Assembly: GCA_900553525.1 (NCBI GenBank)
Contig: USDZ01000025.1
Location: forward strand, 1-15,755
Reading direction: 5' to 3'
DNA: 15,755 nt
Source of the DNA: an uncultured Oscillospiraceae bacterium
GTDB lineage: Bacteria > Bacillota > Clostridia > Oscillospirales > Acutalibacteraceae
In this document: positions 15,437-15,755 of the stretch, in pieces
Layout: each line of letters begins with the position of its first letter
Numbering within the stretch: the stretch's first letter is position 1
Translations under genes and position numbers: made by a program
Notes under the pieces: generated by a model
The model's database searches: none
What the model was told of the DNA's origin: nothing
Seen by the model: the letters and a program-made list of their open reading frames with translations, nothing else

Positions 15437-15700
15437 CTACCCGTCCAGCGGCTCGGCCCGCAGGGCCGCCCCGGAGCCGGTAACGCCGTAAAAGGCGTAC
15501 TCGTCCGGCCGCAGGGTGGAGGCGGCCAGGGCGGCGCGCACCGCCGCCCCGTCCTCCGGCCGGAAGCGCACGGCGATGCCGCAGCCCAGGGAGATCTCCC
15601 GCAGCACCGGCATGGTGAGCACATCCGCCACCGGTCGCAGCACCTTCTGGGCGTAGATGGCCCCGTAGGTGGAGGTGAAGGTGATCACGCCGTAGTCCAT
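15437..15700 (-). CDS. DUF3343 protein (putative Se/S carrier-like)
   Basis: An 87-residue protein resembling DUF3343: it begins MDYGVITFTSTYGAIYAQKVL and has the conserved segment PVLREISLGCGIAVRF (about 31-46), with the single conserved Cys of the family in SLGCG. The family is described as putative Se/S carrier-like and often sits near cysteine desulfurase or selenium genes; that role is from family knowledge and is not proved. The start ATG overlaps the stop of the upstream gene as TAATG, so translation is probably coupled. The frame is open further upstream, but the family N-terminus and the coupling favour this start. Confidence 0.8.
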   Translation of the reverse strand: MDYGVITFTSTYGAIYAQKVLRPVADVLTMPVLREISLGCGIAVRFRPEDGAAVRAALAASTLRPDEYAFYGVTGSGAALRAEPLDG

Positions 15701-15755
15701 TACAGGGAGACCACCTTGGCCGCCCGCTGCATGCGGGTGACGATGTCGTACATGT
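15700..15755 (-). CDS. C-terminal end of an unidentified gene (cut by window edge)
   Basis: The minus strand reads MYDIVTRMQRAAKVVSL and then TAA at 15702-15700, overlapping the DUF3343 start codon by one base. Only the last 17 or 18 residues are inside the window. The overlap and the G/C-ending codons suggest a coding tail in the same operon as the DUF3343 gene. Family context would allow a cysteine desulfurase or another selenium/sulfur gene, but the fragment is too short to tell. It could also be a non-coding frame. Confidence 0.45.
   Translation of the reverse strand, partial: MYDIVTRMQRAAKVVSL

Overview
The window looks like chromosomal DNA of a GC-rich, anaerobic Firmicute of the Clostridia (Oscillospiraceae/Ruminococcaceae-like). 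The grounds are a T-box leader in front of thrS, strong AGGAGG-type ribosome binding sites, a single-chain PurL of about 1240 residues, a DUF3343 protein and high GC. This is inference from gene types and style; no database was searched.

Left edge (1 to about 520, minus strand): the start of an IS110-family insertion sequence, lower in GC than its surroundings. Only the first 78 codons of the DEDD transposase are present. Upstream of it lies a non-coding left end that folds into three consecutive stem-loops spanning 177 nt, the layout expected of an IS110 bridge RNA. The element sits a few to about 25 bp beyond the thrS stop codon.

533-3547 (minus strand): thrS, preceded by a T-box leader with its own promoter, antiterminator/terminator and a probable ACC threonine specifier; then a 23-bp tandem repeat and a DUF2461 gene. 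A 208-bp divergent promoter region with inverted repeats separates these from the plus-strand genes.

3756-10844 (plus strand): cobU (cobinamide kinase/guanylyltransferase), then MoxR ATPase, DUF58 protein and membrane transglutaminase, joined by ATGA overlaps. These are followed by glutamine-dependent NAD synthetase (nadE) and a terminator. The middle three form a recognised chaperone / von Willebrand-like / transglutaminase module of unknown substrate.

10845-14876: a promoter, a leader of about 170 nt with a possible 45-codon upstream ORF, and purL. purL is compositionally mosaic. Its first ~345 codons match the codon style of the upstream genes, while the remaining ~890 codons and everything to their right use almost exclusively G/C-ending codons (one GAA against about 17 before). 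The switch falls in the most conserved part of the gene, so either recombination or a chimeric assembly joins two genomes at about 12.15-12.25 kb.

14877-15755: an array of five strong hairpins in 222 bp, a small membrane protein, and, convergent to it, a DUF3343 gene coupled to the end of an unidentified upstream gene.

The best candidates for a closer look are the bridge RNA of the IS110 element, the purL mosaic junction and the hairpin array.
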